The position numbers and the translations under genes were made by a program. Of a stretch of DNA of 64,000 bases, positions 44,039-53,511 are shown piece by piece. Each line of letters opens with the position of its first letter. Position 1 is the first letter of the stretch. The stretch covers positions 7,635,922-7,699,921 of the forward strand of contig NZ_CP048289.1 in assembly GCF_014084105.1 (NCBI RefSeq), written 5' to 3'. The notes beneath the pieces were generated by a model. That model ran no database searches. It had not been told where the DNA came from and saw nothing but the letters and a program-made list of their open reading frames with translations. The stretch comes from Streptacidiphilus sp. P02-A3a. Its GTDB lineage: Bacteria > Actinomycetota > Actinomycetes > Streptomycetales > Streptomycetaceae.

Positions 44039-47000
44039 ATGGCCGGACCAGAGAACCCACGCCACCGCGCGCCCGCCGTCGAGCCCGACCCGATGGCGGG
44101 CTTCGCCGCGCCCGCGCGGGCCTGGTTCACCGGGGCCTTCCCGGCCCCCACCGCCGCCCAGGCCGGGGCCTGGCGGGCCCTCGGCGAGGGCTCCGACGTG
44201 CTGGTGGTCGCCCCGACCGGCTCCGGCAAGACCCTCGCCGCGTTCCTCTCCGCGCTGGACCGGCTCTCGGTCACGCCCCCGCCCGCCCAGGCGCGGCGGC
44301 GCTGCCGGGTGCTCTACGTCTCCCCGCTGAAGGCGCTGGCGGTGGACGTCCAGCGGAACCTCCGGGCGCCACTGGCCGGGCTGCGCCAGGCCGCCGGACG
44401 GCTCGGCCTGCCGGAGCCGGAGATCGAGGTCGGCATCCGGTCCGGCGACACCCCGCCGGCCGAGCGCCGCCGCTTCGCCACCCATCCGCCGGACATCCTG
44501 ATCACCACCCCCGAGTCACTGTTCCTGCTGCTCACCTCCGCCGCCAGGGAGGCCCTGCGCGGTGTCGAGACGGTGATCCTGGACGAGGTGCACGCGGTCG
44601 CCGGGACCAAGCGCGGCGCGCACCTGGCGCTCTCGCTGGAGCGGCTGGACCAGCTGCTGCCCGCCCCCGCCCGGCGGATCGGGCTGTCGGCGACCGTCCG
44701 CCCGGTGGACGAGGTGGCCCGCTGGCTGAGCCCGCAGCGCGCGGTGACGATCGTTCAGCCGCCGTCCGAGAAGCGCTTCGACCTGTCGGTGGTGGTCCCG
44801 GTCGAGGATCTGGGCGAGCTGTCCGGCGGCGCGGCGAAGCAGGACGACCCGGAGCGCGCCGCCTCGATCTGGCCGCACGTCGAGGAGCGGATCGCCGACC
44901 TGATCGAGGCCCACCGCTCCACCATCGTCTTCGCCAACTCCCGCCGGCTGGCCGAGCGCCTCTGCGGGCGGCTGAACGAGATCGCCCACGAGCGGGCCAC
45001 CGGCGCGCCGCTGCCGGACGCGGGCTCCCCGGCCGTGCTGATGGCCCAGGCCGGTTCGGCCAGGGGCGCGCCGCCGGTGCTCGCCCGGGCGCACCACGGC
45101 TCGGTCTCCAAGGAGCAGCGCGCCGACGTCGAGGAGCAGCTGAAGTCCGGTCTGCTGCCGGCCGTGGTGGCCACCTCCAGCCTGGAGCTCGGCATCGACA
45201 TGGGCGCGGTGGACCTGGTGGTCCAGGTCGAGTCGCCGCCCTCGGTGGCCTCCGGGCTACAGCGGGTCGGCCGGGCCGGGCACCAGGTCGGCGCGGTCTC
45301 CACCGGCGTGGTCTTCCCCAAGTACCGGGGCGACCTGGTGCAGTCGGCGGTGGTCACCGAGCGGATGCGCGGCGGCTCGATCGAGGCGCTGCGGGTCCCG
45401 CGCAATCCGCTGGACGTCCTCGCCCAGCAGATCGTCGCGATCACCGCGCTGGACCCGTGGGACGTCGACGAGCTGCTGGCGCTGGTCCGCCGGGCGGCGC
45501 CGTTCGCCGCGCTGCCGCAGTCGGCGTTCGACTCGGTGCTGGACATGCTGGCCGGGCGCTACCCCTCGGACGCCTTCGCCGAGCTGCGCCCGCGGGTGGT
45601 CTGGGACCGGGTCGCGGGCACGGTCACCGGCCGCCCGGGCGCCCAGCGGCTGGCGGTGACCTCCGGCGGCACCATCCCGGACCGGGGGCTGTTCGGCGTC
45701 TTCCTGGCCGGGGCCGACCGCGGGAAGGGCGGCGGCCGGGTCGGAGAGCTCGACGAGGAGATGGTCTACGAGTCGCGGGTGGGTGACGTGTTCACCCTGG
45801 GCACCTCCTCCTGGCGGATCGAGGACATCACCCACGACCAGGTGCTGGTCACCCCCGCGCCCGGGGTGCCCGGCAAGCTGCCGTTCTGGCACGGCGACTC
45901 GCTGGGCCGCCCGCTGGAGCTGGGCCGGGCGGTCGGCGCCTTCCTGCGCGAGCTCGGCGGGCTCGACCCCGAGGCGGCGACGGCGCGGCTGCACGCGGCC
46001 GGTCTGGACGACTGGGCCGCGTCGAACCTGCTCGCCTACCTGGCCGAGCAGCGCGCGGCCACCGGCCACCTCCCGGACGACCGCACCATCGTGGTCGAGC
46101 GCTTCCGCGACGAGCTCGGCGACTGGCGGGTGGTGGTGCACTCCCCCTTCGGCGCGCAGGTGCACGCCCCCTGGGCGCTGGCCCTGGGCGCCCGGCTGGC
46201 CGACCAGCACGGCCTGGACGCGCAGGTGATGCACGCGGACGACGGCATCGTGCTGCGGCTGCCGGACGCCGACCTGATGGACTTCCCCGATCCGGACGCC
46301 ACCGGCACCGGCGGCACCGGACCGGACGAGGCCCCGATCGGCGCCGACGCCGCCGTGTTCGACCCGGCCGGGATCGAGCGGACGGTCACCGACCAGGTCG
46401 GCGGCTCGGCCCTGTTCGCCTCCCGGTTCCGCGAGTGCGCCGCCCGGGCGCTGCTGCTGCCCCGGCGCAGCCCCGGTCGGCGTACCCCGTTGTGGCAGCA
46501 GCGGCAGCGCTCGGCCCAACTGCTGGCGGTGGCGTCCACCTTCGGCTCCTTCCCGATCGTGCTGGAAGCCGTCCGCGAGTGCCTGCAGGACGTCTTCGAC
46601 GTGCCCGGGCTGGTCGAGCTGATGGGCGACATCGAGTCCCGCCGGGTGCGGCTGGTCGAGGTCACCACCCCCGAGCCCTCGCCCTTCGCCCGCTCGCTGC
46701 TGTTCGGCTACGTCGCCCAGTTCCTGTACGAGGGCGACTCCCCGCTGGCCGAGCGCCGGGCGGCGGCGCTGGCACTGGACTCCCGGCTGCTGGCGGAGCT
46801 GCTCGGCCAGGCCGAGCTGCGCGAGCTGCTGGACCCGGCGGTGCTGGCGGAGCTGGAGGCGGAGCTCCAGCGGCTCACGCCGGACCGCCGGATCAAGGAC
46901 CGGGAGGGGCTGGCCGACGCGCTGCGGATGCTGGGCCCGCTGACCGCCGAGGAGCTGACGGAGCGCGGCTGCGAGCCGCTGTGGCCCGCCGAGCTGGAGG

Positions 47001-48682
47001 CCACCCGGCGGATCATCCCGGTCCGGATCGCCGGCGCCCCGCACTGGGCCGCGGTGGAGGACGCCGGACGCCTGCGCGACGCCCTGGGCACCCCCCTGCC
47101 GGTCGGCGTGCCGGAGGCGTTCACCGAGCCGGTGCGCGACCCCCTCGGCGATCTGCTGGCCCGCTACGCCCGCACCCACGGCCCGTTCGCCGTCGCCGAC
47201 GCGGCCGGGCGGTTCGGCCTCGGCCCGGCCGTGGTCCAGGGCGGGCTGCACCGGCTGGCTGCGGGCGGCCGGCTGGTCCAGGGCGAGTTCCGGCCGGGCG
47301 GGAGCGGCCTGGAGTGGTGCGACAGCGAGGTGCTGCGGCGGCTGCGGCGGCGGTCACTGGCGGCGCTGCGGCACGAGGTCGAGCCGGTGCCGCCGCGCGC
47401 CCTGGCCGCCTTCCTGCCGCAGTGGCAGCACCTGGGCAGCCATCGGCTGCGCGGGACGGACGGCCTGCTGCGGGTGGTGGAGCAGCTCCAGGGGGCGCTG
47501 GTGCCCGCCTCCGCGCTGGAGCGGATGGTGCTGCCGTCCCGGGTCGCCGACTACTCCCCGGCGCTGCTGGACGAGCTCACGGCCTCCGGCGAGGTGCTCT
47601 GGTCCGGCGCCGGGGCGCTGCCCGGCAAGGACGGCTGGCTCTCGCTGTGCCCGGCCGACAGCGCGCCGCTGCTGCGCCCGGCCCCGCTGCCGCTGGAGTT
47701 CGGCCCGCTGCACCGGGCGCTGCTGGCGGCGCTGGCGCCCGGGTACGGGCTGTTCTTCCGGCAGCTGGCCGAGCAGGTGGCGCAGCAGGGGCTGACCGCC
47801 GCTCCGGCGGAGCTGGCCGCCGCCCTGTGGGAGCTCACCTGGTCCGGCTACCTGACCAACGACACGCTGGCCCCGCTGCGGGCGCTGCTCGGATCGGGCC
47901 GGACACCGGGGGCCACCGCCCACCGCGCACCGAAGTCCGCCCCCCGCGCACGCTACGGGTCCGCGCGCCCGTCGGCCCGCGCGGCGACGCTGCCGACCAC
48001 GGCCGGGCGCTGGTCGCTGCTGCCCGCCCCGTCGGCCGATCCCACCCAGCGCGCGCACGCGCTGGCGCAGACGCTGCTGGACCGGCACGGCGTGGTGACC
48101 CGGGGGGCGGCCCAGGCCGAGCGCGCCCCGGGCGGCTTCGCGGGGGTCTACCGGGTGCTCAGCGCGCTGGAGGAGAACGGCCGGGTCCGCCGTGGCTACG
48201 TGGTGGAGGGGCTGGGCGCGGCCCAGTTCGCCGGGGACGGCGCGATCGACCGGCTGCGCGCGGTGAGCGCCGTCGTGGCCGCTCCGGCCGAGCTGGGCGG
48301 GCGCGGCGACAGCGGCGGCCCGGACGCCGTGGTGCTGGCCGCCGCCGACCCGGCCAACGCCTACGGCGCGGCCCTGCCCTGGCCGGAGGCCGCCTCCGGG
48401 CACCGCCCCGGCCGCAAGGCGGGCGCGCTGGTGGTGCTGCTCGACGGCGAGCTGGCCTGCTACCTGGAACGCGGCGGCAAGTCCCTGCTCAGCTGGGCGG
48501 AGTCGGCGGGACAGCTGGAGGCCGCCGCCGAGGCGCTCACCCGGGCGCTGCGCGCGGGCCTGCTGCCCGACCTCACGGTGGAGCGGATCAACGGCGAGTC
48601 CGCGCTCACCTCAGAGCTCAGCCCGGTCTTCGAGGCCGCCGGGTTCCACCCCGCCCCCCGGGGGCTCCGGCTGCGGCGCTGA
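44039..48682 (+). CDS. lhr: Large ATP-dependent helicase Lhr
   Basis: 1547-residue superfamily 2 helicase of the long actinobacterial/proteobacterial Lhr type. Core: Walker A VVAPTGSGKTLAAFLSALD (about residue 60), DEVHAVAGTKRGAHL, GLSATVRP, then HHGSVSKEQRADVEEQLK, VVATSSLELGIDMG and QRVGRAGHQ. The winged-helix and beta-barrel region follows (WDRVAGTVTGRPGAQRL), and a C-terminal domain of about 700 residues contains the acidic VMHADDGIVLRLPDAD and HTH segments. It acts in DNA repair; some family members carry uracil glycosylase activity. ATG 44039 is chosen; the frame is open to 43952, and the ribosome site is weak. The 3' end overlaps a small opposite-strand gene by 72 bases. Confidence 0.95.
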   Translation: MAGPENPRHRAPAVEPDPMAGFAAPARAWFTGAFPAPTAAQAGAWRALGEGSDVLVVAPTGSGKTLAAFLSALDRLSVTPPPAQARRRCRVLYVSPLKALAVDVQRNLRAPLAGLRQAAGRLGLPEPEIEVGIRSGDTPPAERRRFATHPPDILITTPESLFLLLTSAAREALRGVETVILDEVHAVAGTKRGAHLALSLERLDQLLPAPARRIGLSATVRPVDEVARWLSPQRAVTIVQPPSEKRFDLSVVVPVEDLGELSGGAAKQDDPERAASIWPHVEERIADLIEAHRSTIVFANSRRLAERLCGRLNEIAHERATGAPLPDAGSPAVLMAQAGSARGAPPVLARAHHGSVSKEQRADVEEQLKSGLLPAVVATSSLELGIDMGAVDLVVQVESPPSVASGLQRVGRAGHQVGAVSTGVVFPKYRGDLVQSAVVTERMRGGSIEALRVPRNPLDVLAQQIVAITALDPWDVDELLALVRRAAPFAALPQSAFDSVLDMLAGRYPSDAFAELRPRVVWDRVAGTVTGRPGAQRLAVTSGGTIPDRGLFGVFLAGADRGKGGGRVGELDEEMVYESRVGDVFTLGTSSWRIEDITHDQVLVTPAPGVPGKLPFWHGDSLGRPLELGRAVGAFLRELGGLDPEAATARLHAAGLDDWAASNLLAYLAEQRAATGHLPDDRTIVVERFRDELGDWRVVVHSPFGAQVHAPWALALGARLADQHGLDAQVMHADDGIVLRLPDADLMDFPDPDATGTGGTGPDEAPIGADAAVFDPAGIERTVTDQVGGSALFASRFRECAARALLLPRRSPGRRTPLWQQRQRSAQLLAVASTFGSFPIVLEAVRECLQDVFDVPGLVELMGDIESRRVRLVEVTTPEPSPFARSLLFGYVAQFLYEGDSPLAERRAAALALDSRLLAELLGQAELRELLDPAVLAELEAELQRLTPDRRIKDREGLADALRMLGPLTAEELTERGCEPLWPAELEATRRIIPVRIAGAPHWAAVEDAGRLRDALGTPLPVGVPEAFTEPVRDPLGDLLARYARTHGPFAVADAAGRFGLGPAVVQGGLHRLAAGGRLVQGEFRPGGSGLEWCDSEVLRRLRRRSLAALRHEVEPVPPRALAAFLPQWQHLGSHRLRGTDGLLRVVEQLQGALVPASALERMVLPSRVADYSPALLDELTASGEVLWSGAGALPGKDGWLSLCPADSAPLLRPAPLPLEFGPLHRALLAALAPGYGLFFRQLAEQVAQQGLTAAPAELAAALWELTWSGYLTNDTLAPLRALLGSGRTPGATAHRAPKSAPRARYGSARPSARAATLPTTAGRWSLLPAPSADPTQRAHALAQTLLDRHGVVTRGAAQAERAPGGFAGVYRVLSALEENGRVRRGYVVEGLGAAQFAGDGAIDRLRAVSAVVAAPAELGGRGDSGGPDAVVLAAADPANAYGAALPWPEAASGHRPGRKAGALVVLLDGELACYLERGGKSLLSWAESAGQLEAAAEALTRALRAGLLPDLTVERINGESALTSELSPVFEAAGFHPAPRGLRLRR

Positions 48683-48895
48683 GCCGGTCCGGCCCGGGCC
48701 GCGTATCCAGGGGGCGCTGTGCACCGGCAGCAGGCTCAGCGTCCAGCCGCCGGCGAACAGCAGCCGGGCGCCGCCGTGTGAGCCGAACGCGCCCGCGAGC
48801 AGCGCCCCCCAGCAGGCGGCGCTGAGCAGCAGGGACAGCGCCCAGCCGAACGGGCCGCGCCGGGAGGGCAGCAGGGACAAGGACGACCGGGGCAC
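48611..48895 (-). CDS. Small membrane protein of unknown function
   Basis: 94 residues from GTG 48895 with GAGGTGG 6 bases upstream. Two hydrophobic segments: GWALSLLLSAACWGALLAGAF (about 17-37) and ARLLFAGGWTLSLLPVH (43-59), then a polar Pro/Gly-rich tail. The last 24 codons are antisense to the end of lhr. A second frame over the same bases is also open, so the call rests on the ribosome site and the membrane-like composition. Confidence 0.5.
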   Translation of the reverse strand: MPRSSLSLLPSRRGPFGWALSLLLSAACWGALLAGAFGSHGGARLLFAGGWTLSLLPVHSAPWIRGPGRTGSAPQPEPPGGGVEPGGLEDRAEL

Positions 48896-49010
48896 AGCGC
48901 ACCACCTCGTGCCTGGGAGCGGTCTGGATCGGTTACCGAAAAGTCATCCTGGCACACGGTCGGTTTATCGACATTTCGAGCACCGGTCCCTCGCCGCCCT
49001 CCGACAGCAC

Positions 49011-49044
49011 GGCAGGCCCTGCCCCGATCGGGGCAGGGCCTGCC
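49011..49044. terminator. Terminator downstream of clgR
   Basis: Perfect 34-bp palindrome: ggcaggccctgccccga (49011-49027) and its exact complement to 49044. It lies 20 bases past the clgR stop (49065) and ends the rimO-pgsA-cinA-clgR direction of transcription. Confidence 0.9.
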
Positions 49045-49064
49045 GAAGCACACCGGGGAGAGGG

Positions 49065-49421
49065 TCAGGCCGCGACGACATCCATCGCACTGGCCTTGGG
49101 CACCAGCGAGGGCACCCGCTCGGAGGAACTGGCCGGTACCGTCACCGGTTCGACCAGGACCGGGCGTACCGGCTCGCTGGCGGCGAGTTCGGCGAGCGAC
49201 AGTTCATCGCTGACCTCGCGCATGACCTCGGACATTCGCACGTCCAGGGCGTAGCAGATGGCGGAGAGCAGCTCGGAAGAGGCTTCCTTCTGGCCGCGCT
49301 CGACCTCGGACAGGTAGCCGAGGGAGACCCGCGCAGCGGCAGAGACCTCGCGCAGGGTGCGGCCCTGGCGCTGGCGCTGCCGACGCAGGACGTCACCCAG
49401 CAGACGACGGAGCAGGATCAT
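49065..49421 (-). CDS. clgR: Clp protease gene regulator ClgR (XRE-type HTH)
   Basis: 118 residues from ATG 49421, with AAGGAGG upstream. [37 protein letters not shown], the ClgR/PopR signature. The protein ends DVVAA; a terminal Ala-Ala is the degron by which ClpP removes ClgR in streptomycetes, so its own targets limit it. Neighbours cinA-pgsA-rimO-ftsK match the mycobacterial clgR locus. It activates clp and lon-type protease genes after proteotoxic stress. Confidence 0.92.
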   Translation of the reverse strand: MILLRRLLGDVLRRQRQRQGRTLREVSAAARVSLGYLSEVERGQKEASSELLSAICYALDVRMSEVMREVSDELSLAELAASEPVRPVLVEPVTVPASSSERVPSLVPKASAMDVVAA

Positions 49422-49485
49422 CGGTGGCTCCCTCCTTGGACCGCGGCTCGACACGTCACTGCCCCACCGTACCGCTTGACCCGCA

Positions 49486-50091
49486 TCACGTGCGGGGAGC
49501 CCGGTCGTGTTCACTCTGGGCTGTATCCATGGCCCCTCCCCTGGTGTTCGCGGTATGGACGCTGAGGCTTCCCGTTGCGTCACTTGTCCTATTCCCGGTA
49601 GGACCACTCCTACTAACCCTCCGGGACCGCACAGCATCGCCCAAAAGTTCGAGTGCGACCTCCACGGTCCTTCGTCGGATTGTGGCACGGCCCGGTGCGA
49701 GCTGGAGCGAGGAATGCGATAGTCCGCCTGGTCCGGCGACTGCCAGGTGTACCGTGCCCACCGGCTTGCCGTCCTGCGGATCGGGTCCGGCGACACCGGT
49801 CGTGGCCACCCCGTAGTCGGCGCCCATGAGCCGCCGCACGCCCTCGGCCATCTGCGCGGCCACGTCGGCGTCCACCGGGCCGCGCTCGGCCAGCAGCGCC
49901 GGATCCACGCCCAGCACGGACGCCTTCAGCTCGGTGGCATAGGCGGTGACCGAGCCCCGGAAGCTGCGGGAGGCGCCGGGAACGGCCACCAGCGCCGCCG
50001 CCAGCAGGCCCCCGGTCAGCGACTCGGCCACGGCCACGGTCGCGCCGACCGCCTCCAGCTCCGCCAGTACCCCGGCGGCGTCGCCGGTCAC
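49486..50091 (-). CDS. CinA-type nicotinamide-nucleotide amidase domain protein
   Basis: 201 residues. CinA C-terminal fold: [44 protein letters not shown] and [24 protein letters not shown] are diagnostic. It hydrolyses NMN to NaMN in pyridine nucleotide salvage. The domain ends near residue 160; the remaining 40 residues are a Ser/Arg/Thr-rich tail not typical of the family ([15 protein letters not shown]…). The start overlaps the pgsA stop by 4 bases. Confidence 0.92.
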   Translation of the reverse strand: MTGDAAGVLAELEAVGATVAVAESLTGGLLAAALVAVPGASRSFRGSVTAYATELKASVLGVDPALLAERGPVDADVAAQMAEGVRRLMGADYGVATTGVAGPDPQDGKPVGTVHLAVAGPGGLSHSSLQLAPGRATIRRRTVEVALELLGDAVRSRRVSRSGPTGNRTSDATGSLSVHTANTRGGAMDTAQSEHDRAPRT

Positions 50092-50777
50092 CGCCGGCCG
50101 CCGGTCCGGGCCTCGCGGCGCAGGGTCACCGCCTGCCGGATGTAGTCCAGGCCGGTGACCACGGTCAGCACCACTGCCAGCGCCATCAGCCAGGCCCGGG
50201 CGGTGGCCAGCGGCCCGGTCAGTACCAGCACGTACATGCCGACGGCGATGCCCTGGGTCAGGGTCTTCAGCTTGCCGCCCTTGCTGGCGGGGATCACCCC
50301 GATCCGGATCACCCAGAAGCGCATCAGGGTGATCCCGATCTCACGCACCAGGATGACCACGGTCACCCACCAGGGCAGGTCACCCAGTGCGGAGAGGGCC
50401 ACCAGGGCGGTGCCCATGATGGCCTTGTCCGCGATCGGGTCGGCGATCTTGCCGAAGTCGCTGACCAGGTCCATCCGGCGGGCCAGCTCGCCGTCGAACA
50501 GGTCGGTGATCATGGCCAGGGCGAAGGTGGCCCAGGCCACCGCCCGCCACTTGGGATCATGCCCGCCGTCGGCCAGCAGCAGCGCGGCGAAGACCGGGAC
50601 GATCAGCAGCCGCAGCATGGTCAACAGGTTGGGAATGTTCCACAGACTGGGCTCCGCCCGAGACGCGGACGCGCGTTCGACGGCAGTCTCGGGTGCCTCG
50701 GGCACGGGCTCGGCGGCAGCGCCCTCGGCGCCTCCGGCGAGACCGCCGCCTCTGACTCCCCCCTGGCCTGATGTCAC
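50088..50777 (-). CDS. pgsA: CDP-diacylglycerol--glycerol-3-phosphate 3-phosphatidyltransferase
   Basis: Membrane enzyme of phosphatidylglycerol synthesis, 229 residues. The CDP-alcohol phosphotransferase signature is complete: the FDGELARR … [12 protein letters not shown] block, D-G-x2-A-R-x8-G-x3-D-x3-D with one-residue variation. Six hydrophobic segments follow a 45-residue Ala/Glu/Pro-rich N-terminus. The start GTG overlaps the rimO stop (GTGA, 50774-50777), so rimO-pgsA-cinA are translationally coupled. Confidence 0.93.
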   Translation of the reverse strand: MTSGQGGVRGGGLAGGAEGAAAEPVPEAPETAVERASASRAEPSLWNIPNLLTMLRLLIVPVFAALLLADGGHDPKWRAVAWATFALAMITDLFDGELARRMDLVSDFGKIADPIADKAIMGTALVALSALGDLPWWVTVVILVREIGITLMRFWVIRIGVIPASKGGKLKTLTQGIAVGMYVLVLTGPLATARAWLMALAVVLTVVTGLDYIRQAVTLRREARTGGRR

Positions 50778-52258
50778 GCGCCCACCTCGGCCCCGACCGC
50801 CTCGGCCACCAGGTCCACACCCGCGCTGGCGATGACCTTCGCGACGACCAGGTCGCCGACCTTCACCGAGTCCGGGACGCCGACCAGGCTGGTGATGCCG
50901 TCGGTCTCGGGGGCCTGGTGGTCGGCCCGGCCGATCACGCCCTCCTCGTCGTCGACCGACTCGATCAGCACCGTGACGCTGCTGCCGACCCGCTCCTCGG
51001 CGCGCTGCGCGGTCATCTCCTCGGCCAGTCGCGTGATCTTCGCCACACGCTCGGCGATGACCTCCTCCGAGAGCTTGCCCTGGTAACCCTCGGCCTCGGT
51101 GCCCTCCTCGTCGGAGTAGCCGAAGACCCCGATGGCGTCCAGCCGGGCGTTGCTGATGAAGCGTTCCAGCTCGGCCAGGTCCGCCTCGGTCTCGCCGGGG
51201 AAGCCGACGATGAAGTTGGACCTGGCACCGGCCTCCGGGGCCTGGGCGCGGATCTCCTCCAGCAGGCCCAGGAAGCGGTCGGTGTCCCCGAACCGGCGCA
51301 TCCGGCGCAGTACCTCCGGCGCGGAGTGCTGGAAGGACAGGTCGAAGTACGGCATCACCCCGGGCGTCGAGGTCAGCGCCTTGATCAGGCCCGGACGCAT
51401 CTCGGCGGGCTGGAGGTAGCTGACCCGGATCCGGTCGATGCCCTCGGTCTCGGCGAGCTCCGGCAGCAGCGTCTCCAGCAGCCGGATGTCACCCAGGTCC
51501 TTGCCGTACGAGGTGTTGTTCTCGCTGACCAGCATGACCTCGCGGACGCCCTGCTCGGCCAGCCAGCGGGTCTCGTTCAGCACGTCCGAGGGGCGGCGCG
51601 AGAGGAAGGAGCCGCGGAAGGCCGGGATGGCGCAGAAGGAGCAGCGGCGGTCGCAGCCGGAGGCCAGCTTCACCGAGGCCACCGGGCTGTCGTCCAGGCG
51701 GCGGCGCAGCGTGCGCGGGCCGGAGACCGGGGCGACGCCCTCGGGCAGGTCCGCGATCACGACCTCCGGCTCCGGGGCGGCTCCGTGGCCGGGGACGGCG
51801 ACCGCGCCGCCCTCGGCGGCCTGCTGCCGCTCGACCGGGCTGAGCGGGAGCAGCTTGCGGCGGTCGCGGGGGGCGTGCGACACGTGGTGGCCGCCGGACA
51901 GGATGTTCTGCAGCCGGTCGGTGATGTCGGCGTAGTCGTCGAAGCCGAGGACCGCGTCGGCCTCCGGCAGCGCTTCGGCGAGCTCCTTGCCGTAGCGCTC
52001 GGCCATGCAGCCGACGGCCACGACGGCCTGGGTGCGGCCGTGGCCCTTCAGGTCGGAGGCTTCGAGCAGGGCGTCGACCGAGTCCTTCTTGGCGGCCTCG
52101 ACGAAGCCACAGGTGTTGACGACGGCGATGTCGGCATCGGCGGCGTCGTGGACGAGTTCCCAGCCGTCGGCTTCCAGGCGCCCGGCGAGTTCCTCGGAAT
52201 CGACCTCGTTTCGGGCGCAACCAAGGGTGACAAGGGCGACTGTGCGGCGTTCGGACAT
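50774..52258 (-). CDS. rimO: Ribosomal protein S12 methylthiotransferase RimO
   Basis: Radical-SAM enzyme modifying the conserved Asp of S12; 494 residues from ATG 52258 ([24 protein letters not shown]). UPF0004 cysteines lie in [14 protein letters not shown] and VGCMAERYG; the radical-SAM motif is [14 protein letters not shown] domain near the C-terminus ([11 protein letters not shown]). [11 protein letters not shown] distinguishes RimO from MiaB (HGCQMN). The insertion around residues 125-165, with Ala/Gly/Pro-rich sequence, is common in actinobacteria. Confidence 0.95.
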   Translation of the reverse strand: MSERRTVALVTLGCARNEVDSEELAGRLEADGWELVHDAADADIAVVNTCGFVEAAKKDSVDALLEASDLKGHGRTQAVVAVGCMAERYGKELAEALPEADAVLGFDDYADITDRLQNILSGGHHVSHAPRDRRKLLPLSPVERQQAAEGGAVAVPGHGAAPEPEVVIADLPEGVAPVSGPRTLRRRLDDSPVASVKLASGCDRRCSFCAIPAFRGSFLSRRPSDVLNETRWLAEQGVREVMLVSENNTSYGKDLGDIRLLETLLPELAETEGIDRIRVSYLQPAEMRPGLIKALTSTPGVMPYFDLSFQHSAPEVLRRMRRFGDTDRFLGLLEEIRAQAPEAGARSNFIVGFPGETEADLAELERFISNARLDAIGVFGYSDEEGTEAEGYQGKLSEEVIAERVAKITRLAEEMTAQRAEERVGSSVTVLIESVDDEEGVIGRADHQAPETDGITSLVGVPDSVKVGDLVVAKVIASAGVDLVAEAVGAEVGA

Positions 52259-52421
52259 GACGCCAAGATTACCGAGGTTTTCCCGAAGGTGGCGCGAGGG
52301 GGCGAACCCGCAGGCCCGCGGGGCTACGACGGGGGTTCGCGGTGGGGTGCGCCGCGGGTCCGCGGCGGCTGCGGACCGCGGGCCCGGGACCGGTGTCGGC
52401 GGGGCCCGGGACGGCTGCGGG

Positions 52422-53318
52422 TCAGCTGGTCCGCAGGCCCTTGAGGGTGGCGTTGGCGTTGACGACCTGGCCCTCGGCACCGGGCTTGCCGGTGTCCTTG
52501 CCGTTGACCCACAGGTGCACCGCCCCGGCGTTGCCGAAGACCAGCGAGAGCTGCCTGGAGTCGCTGAAGGTCTGCGCCGAGCCCTGCGCCAGGTCGTCGC
52601 GGTACAGGGTCTGGCCTGCGGCGTTGGTCACCTGTAGCCAGCTGTCCCCGGTTTCCGCGCTGACCTTCAGGGTGACCGTCTTCGCCGGCGCCGCGACCGG
52701 TTTGGCCCCCGGTTTGGCGGGCTTCGGCGCGAGCGCGGGCCGGGGCGCGGTACTGGGCCGGGCCGAGGGGACGATGGTGCTCTCCACCGCCGTGTTCCTG
52801 GTCCTGCCGTCGGCCAGGTTGAAGCCGATCACGGCGACCACCACGATGGTCGCCGCCACCATCGCGCCGGTCCAGTTGGCCCGGCGCCGCTCCGGCCGCA
52901 GCTGCTCGGCCTCGAACATCGGCAGCGGCCGGTTCGCCACCGGCGCCCCGCCGTGGGCGTCGTCGTACTGGCCCACCAGCAGGTCGCCGTCGGCGCGGAC
53001 GGCGCGGGCGAGGGAACGGATGTGGCCCCGGGCGTAGAAGTCGCCGCCGCAGCGGCTGAAGTCGTCCTGCTCGATCGCCTCGATGATCGGCACGCGCACG
53101 CTGGTCTCCGCGGCCACCTGCTCCACGGTGAGCTCGGCCGCGAGCCGCGCGGTGGTCAGCACCTGCCCGATGCCGGGCGCCGAGTCGTCGTGCTTGGGGC
53201 CGGACTTGCGGCCGGACCTGGAGTCCGCCGCGGGGGGCTTCGCCTTCGGGTCCGCCGGGAGGGGGGTGGTGGGGGCTGTTCGGCCGGGGCCTCCGGATAG
53301 GGATGTGCCGCTGGTCAC
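52422..53318 (-). CDS. RodZ-like membrane protein with HTH and DUF4115 domains
   Basis: 298 residues from GTG 53318 (aaagg 8 bases upstream). Cytoplasmic [29 protein letters not shown] and [26 protein letters not shown], the HTH_25 pattern of RodZ. One membrane helix [21 protein letters not shown] (about 150-170), a Pro/Ala linker, and a C-terminal beta domain ([17 protein letters not shown] … [19 protein letters not shown]). In rods RodZ tethers MreB; in streptomycetes the role is probably in spore or wall assembly. It lies between rimO and ftsK with gaps of 163 and 193 bases. Confidence 0.9.
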   Translation of the reverse strand: MTSGTSLSGGPGRTAPTTPLPADPKAKPPAADSRSGRKSGPKHDDSAPGIGQVLTTARLAAELTVEQVAAETSVRVPIIEAIEQDDFSRCGGDFYARGHIRSLARAVRADGDLLVGQYDDAHGGAPVANRPLPMFEAEQLRPERRRANWTGAMVAATIVVVAVIGFNLADGRTRNTAVESTIVPSARPSTAPRPALAPKPAKPGAKPVAAPAKTVTLKVSAETGDSWLQVTNAAGQTLYRDDLAQGSAQTFSDSRQLSLVFGNAGAVHLWVNGKDTGKPGAEGQVVNANATLKGLRTS

Positions 53319-53511
53319 AGTTAAGCCTTTCGAGCGTTGGCCACCTGCTGCCACACCTTCGCGCGAGGACGGAAGCGGAAAGCGTCAGCTGATCATCATT
53401 TAAGGACGGGGGCGGAACCCCGACAAGCCGGACTCGTCCGAAAGGAGCACCCACCCCACGTGCCGGTCGGTCTAACGCCCGGCCCCGGGCCGCCGATGTG
53501 CCCGGCCGCCC

